Source: Weissella confusa (GTDB taxonomy: Bacteria; Bacillota; Bacilli; Lactobacillales; Lactobacillaceae). From it: a stretch of 64,000 nucleotides of DNA. The notes below the pieces were generated by a model. It did not search any database. It was not told the origin of the DNA and was given only the letters and a program-made list of their open reading frames with translations. The stretch covers positions 1 through 64,000 of the forward strand of contig JACSZT010000021.1 of the NCBI GenBank assembly GCA_014332815.1. Reading direction: 5' to 3'. Position 1 is the stretch's first letter. Each line of letters opens with the position of its first letter. This document shows positions 62,172-64,000 of this stretch, piece by piece. A program made the translations under genes and the position numbers.

Positions 62172-62765
62172 CTTTTACCAGCGGTTTCCGTCGTCACCCC
62201 TCGCGAAACGTAAAACGCGCGAATATCTTCCGCTACCCCAGCTGGATTCACGCGCAATCGTTGTGTTTCGCGATCGACAACAACCTTTTCAGCATCCGCT
62301 TGTGATGACACTGACGCATATTCACCAGAAGCCATCGACAACGCACAGGCCAACAAATCAGCCAAACCATTCGCACCAATCGTGGCTAAGAATTTCCAGC
62401 GAGGTGCCGCCAAAATCATTGCCAACAACGGGAACGCCCCACCGACAGCCGCACAAATCAAAGATGAAACGGCCGCTGACCATGGACTCACATAGTGTCC
62501 CAATTGGACATCGTACTTCGTTGCCAAAATCGTTTCCAACGGCGCCTTAGCCATCAGCTCATCCGCACCCAATTAACAAAAAAGACCGAGCCTAAACTCA
62601 GTCTTACTTAATGTTTATTTTACCTAACTTTAGAAGAACATGCCAATGCCATAGTGGATGGCAATCGTCAAAAGTCCGATAATCACGTTACGCTTAATCG
62701 CTTTGATTGGGAATCCCTTACCAATTACGGCACTTAGATACCCAGTCAACGCCACGGCAACCACC
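61975..62765 (-). CDS. VIT/CCC1-family metal transporter, copy 2
   Basis: DI plus 62018-62704, 228 residues, 13 bases after copy 1. Start complement of 62126-62128 behind TAGGAGGGA; stop 62630-62632. MNNKVKTHQTMEERLNAIRA, GVLGSNDGILTVVGVLFSVG, ALSMASGEYASVSSQADAEK, APWSAAVSSLICAAVGGAFP-like region and C-terminal helices GFPIKAIKRNVIIGLLTIAI, HYGIGMFF. A tandem paralogue, perhaps forming a heterodimer with copy 1. Confidence 0.9.
62577..62607 (-). terminator. Terminator after VIT pair
   Basis: AAGACTGAG pairs with CTCGGTCTT around TTTAGG, followed by six T on the minus strand. Confidence 0.82.
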
Positions 62766-62766
62766 C

Positions 62767-63755
62767 AACGTCGCCGCCAGTGCATTCGGTGCGACTTCAT
62801 AGGCATCATATTGCGCATCAATGCCCGCTTGTTTAAACGCAGCATTATGCATTGCTGGTGATTTTGAATGACGGGCCGGGTAGCCCAAAAGTCCATATCG
62901 TGTCGTTGCCATATCAAGTGCGCTCCTCACTCCTGTTGTTACCTTCCAGCTTACCAAATTAAACGCTGGCTCGCGTAACGTCCGCCAAAAACCAGCTCCG
63001 TCGGTTGAATCTCCAATCGTTTTGCCATCGCGAATCACGACGGTGTTAACCGCTGAAAGCCGACGAGCTAATGGCGTCAAGTCATCCAAGTACAGCATAA
63101 TCGCTTCCTTAAACGGCATCGTCACATTGAAACCCGCCACGCCAGATGCAACCAAACTTTTTATCAAATCGGCATATGGCAAATACACCCCAATTTCTTC
63201 CAAATCATGCAATTCAACGCCCGCCAAATCATTGACCATCGCCGCTTTTTCTGGGAAACGTTCACTTTGACGATTGAACACGTGCAACGTCACCGACTTC
63301 GGCGCCGTCGCCATAATCGCGCGGGCTGCCCCACCAGTACCAATCAAAATGACTTGGTCTCTCAACGCCCCTTGACCAATCAACATGGCAAGGCCGTCAT
63401 CTGCTTGACGTCCAGCTGCACGGGCCGCTGCCACGAATGGCGTCGGCTCTTTCTTATAGATGATATCAACTACCTGGACATCTGGTTGCGTTTCATAGAA
63501 TTGTTCAGTTGAAAGAATCGACACGTCCGATTGCATCCCCACATTCGTTGCGTTCACTAACCGTCGCAAAGCCCACGCGTTCCTCGTGTGCATACACATT
63601 TTGCAAGCCGGCTGCTGTCGCTGCTGCGAGAGCCTGTTGCGCGGCTTGCACATTCTTCATGACTAAAATCATGGTTACTCTTCTCCTTCTTCAGCTGACA
63701 TAATCGCCTGCTTCATGACGTTGATATCAGGTAATTGACCGGTCCATTGTTCAAA
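62767..63755 (-). CDS. aroE: Shikimate dehydrogenase
   Basis: DI plus 62818-63639, 273 residues. Start complement of 62910-62912 behind AGGAGTGAGGAG; stop 63675-63677. MATTRYGLLGYPARHSKSPA (shikimate-binding SxS), FNVTMPFKEAI (catalytic Lys), STDGAGFWRTL, DQVILIGTGGAARAI (NADP loop), INATNVGMQSD-type motif, QADDGLAMLIGQGAL, EQWTG near the end. Reversed blocks in the raw window put this N-terminus last. Overlapping translation with the DAHP synthase gene next to it indicates an aromatic amino acid operon. Confidence 0.93.
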
Positions 63756-64000
63756 ACATAACGTGTTCAGCTGACTCGATCGAATCCGGCCCTGCCATCA
63801 AGACAAAGTTGTCTCCACCAATCACTGAGTGGGCGGTCTTAATCACCGTATCAGCTGGGTGGAAAAGTCGTGAACTCTTCAATGCCGCCGGGTGCTTTTC
63901 AATCACTTCAGCAACATCAGCTTCATTCACAAATGGGACTTCTGCCAACGTTTGGTATTGCCCAACAATTTCGACATCCCGCGTGTCCATAATTTCCGTA
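63559..64000 (-). CDS. DAHP synthase, partial at window edge
   Basis: DI plus 63642 onward. Start complement of 63670-63672, four bases after the aroE stop, behind AGAAGGAGAAG. MILVMKNVQAAQQALAAATA, an N-terminal ferredoxin-like regulatory domain, then VIGGDNFVLMAGPDSIESAE. The final 46 bases encode TEIMDTRDVEIVGQY, which in type Ib DAHP synthases lies about 50 residues further on. That gap equals the 151 bases of this last block that lie beyond the window. First enzyme of the shikimate pathway. Confidence 0.88.

Overview
READ THIS FIRST. The window is not a colinear piece of chromosome. With one fixed rule over all 64 kb, every 198-base block (1-198, 199-396, 397-594 and so on) has its first 197 bases reverse-complemented in place, while the 198th base is left untouched. 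Read as given, each conserved protein is cut into 66-residue pieces in reversed order. Because 198 is a multiple of 3, the reading frames mostly stay open, so the ORFs look plausible but are scrambled. Undoing the rule restores about 45 normal proteins of family-typical length, two riboswitches and several promoters. I worked this out by hand at many junctions from position 198 to the last block. It cannot be natural gene order; it looks like a file-processing or deliberate transformation, and it continues beyond the right edge of the window.

Conventions. 'start/end' enclose all window bases that belong to the restored feature, so neighbours can overlap by up to a block. 'strand' is the strand on which the codons are read in this window. 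'DI' gives the de-inverted position and strand, which is always opposite: a window base p in block n (block 0 = 1-198) has DI coordinate 396n+198-p, except multiples of 198, which stay put. Residue numbers refer to restored proteins.

Organism (inference). A low-GC Lactobacillaceae member, probably Weissella or a close relative. The evidence is the acetylated diaminopimelate route to lysine, ECF vitamin transporters, a maltose phosphorylase cluster, cre sites, a giant MucBP/LPXTG adhesin and overall gene style. The left edge lies inside an IS3-type transposase, as expected for a contig broken at a repeat.

Layout after restoration. (1) 0-2.4 kb: IS fragment, mntR, a small unknown gene, and folT under a tetrahydrofolate riboswitch. 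(2) 2.4-16.2 kb: amino acid block. It holds thrB, a LacI regulator, an unknown gene, and a lysine-type aspartokinase divergent from a lysine-riboswitch operon alr-lysA-dapH-deacetylase-dapA-dapB-patA-asd, followed by an unknown 125-residue gene. Together these supply L-lysine, meso-DAP and D-alanine for the cell wall, plus threonine. (3) 16.2-22.5 kb: membrane DUF protein, GC-rich structured RNA, a 28-residue hydrophobic peptide, oligopeptide-binding protein, prolyl aminopeptidase, D-Ala-D-Ala dipeptidase and a second aminotransferase. (4) 22.5-27.9 kb: YtrA-type regulator with ABC exporter, then a MacA/MacB/FtsX-type exporter. (5) 27.7-36 kb: maltose/maltodextrin cluster (LacI, MFS transporter, neopullulanase, maltose phosphorylase, beta-phosphoglucomutase) with a cre site, then an ECF S-component. 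(6) 36-56.4 kb: a cell-wall-anchored adhesin of about 5,860 residues and a glycosyltransferase. (7) 56.2-64 kb: LysR, CoA-transferase, FMN oxidoreductase, OFA-type MFS, two tandem VIT-family metal transporters, aroE and the start of a DAHP synthase.

Three residual defects survive restoration: a T-run frameshift in the adhesin, an A-run frameshift in the glycosyltransferase, and one in-frame TGA in an ABC permease. They may be indels or errors in the underlying assembly, or real pseudogenes.
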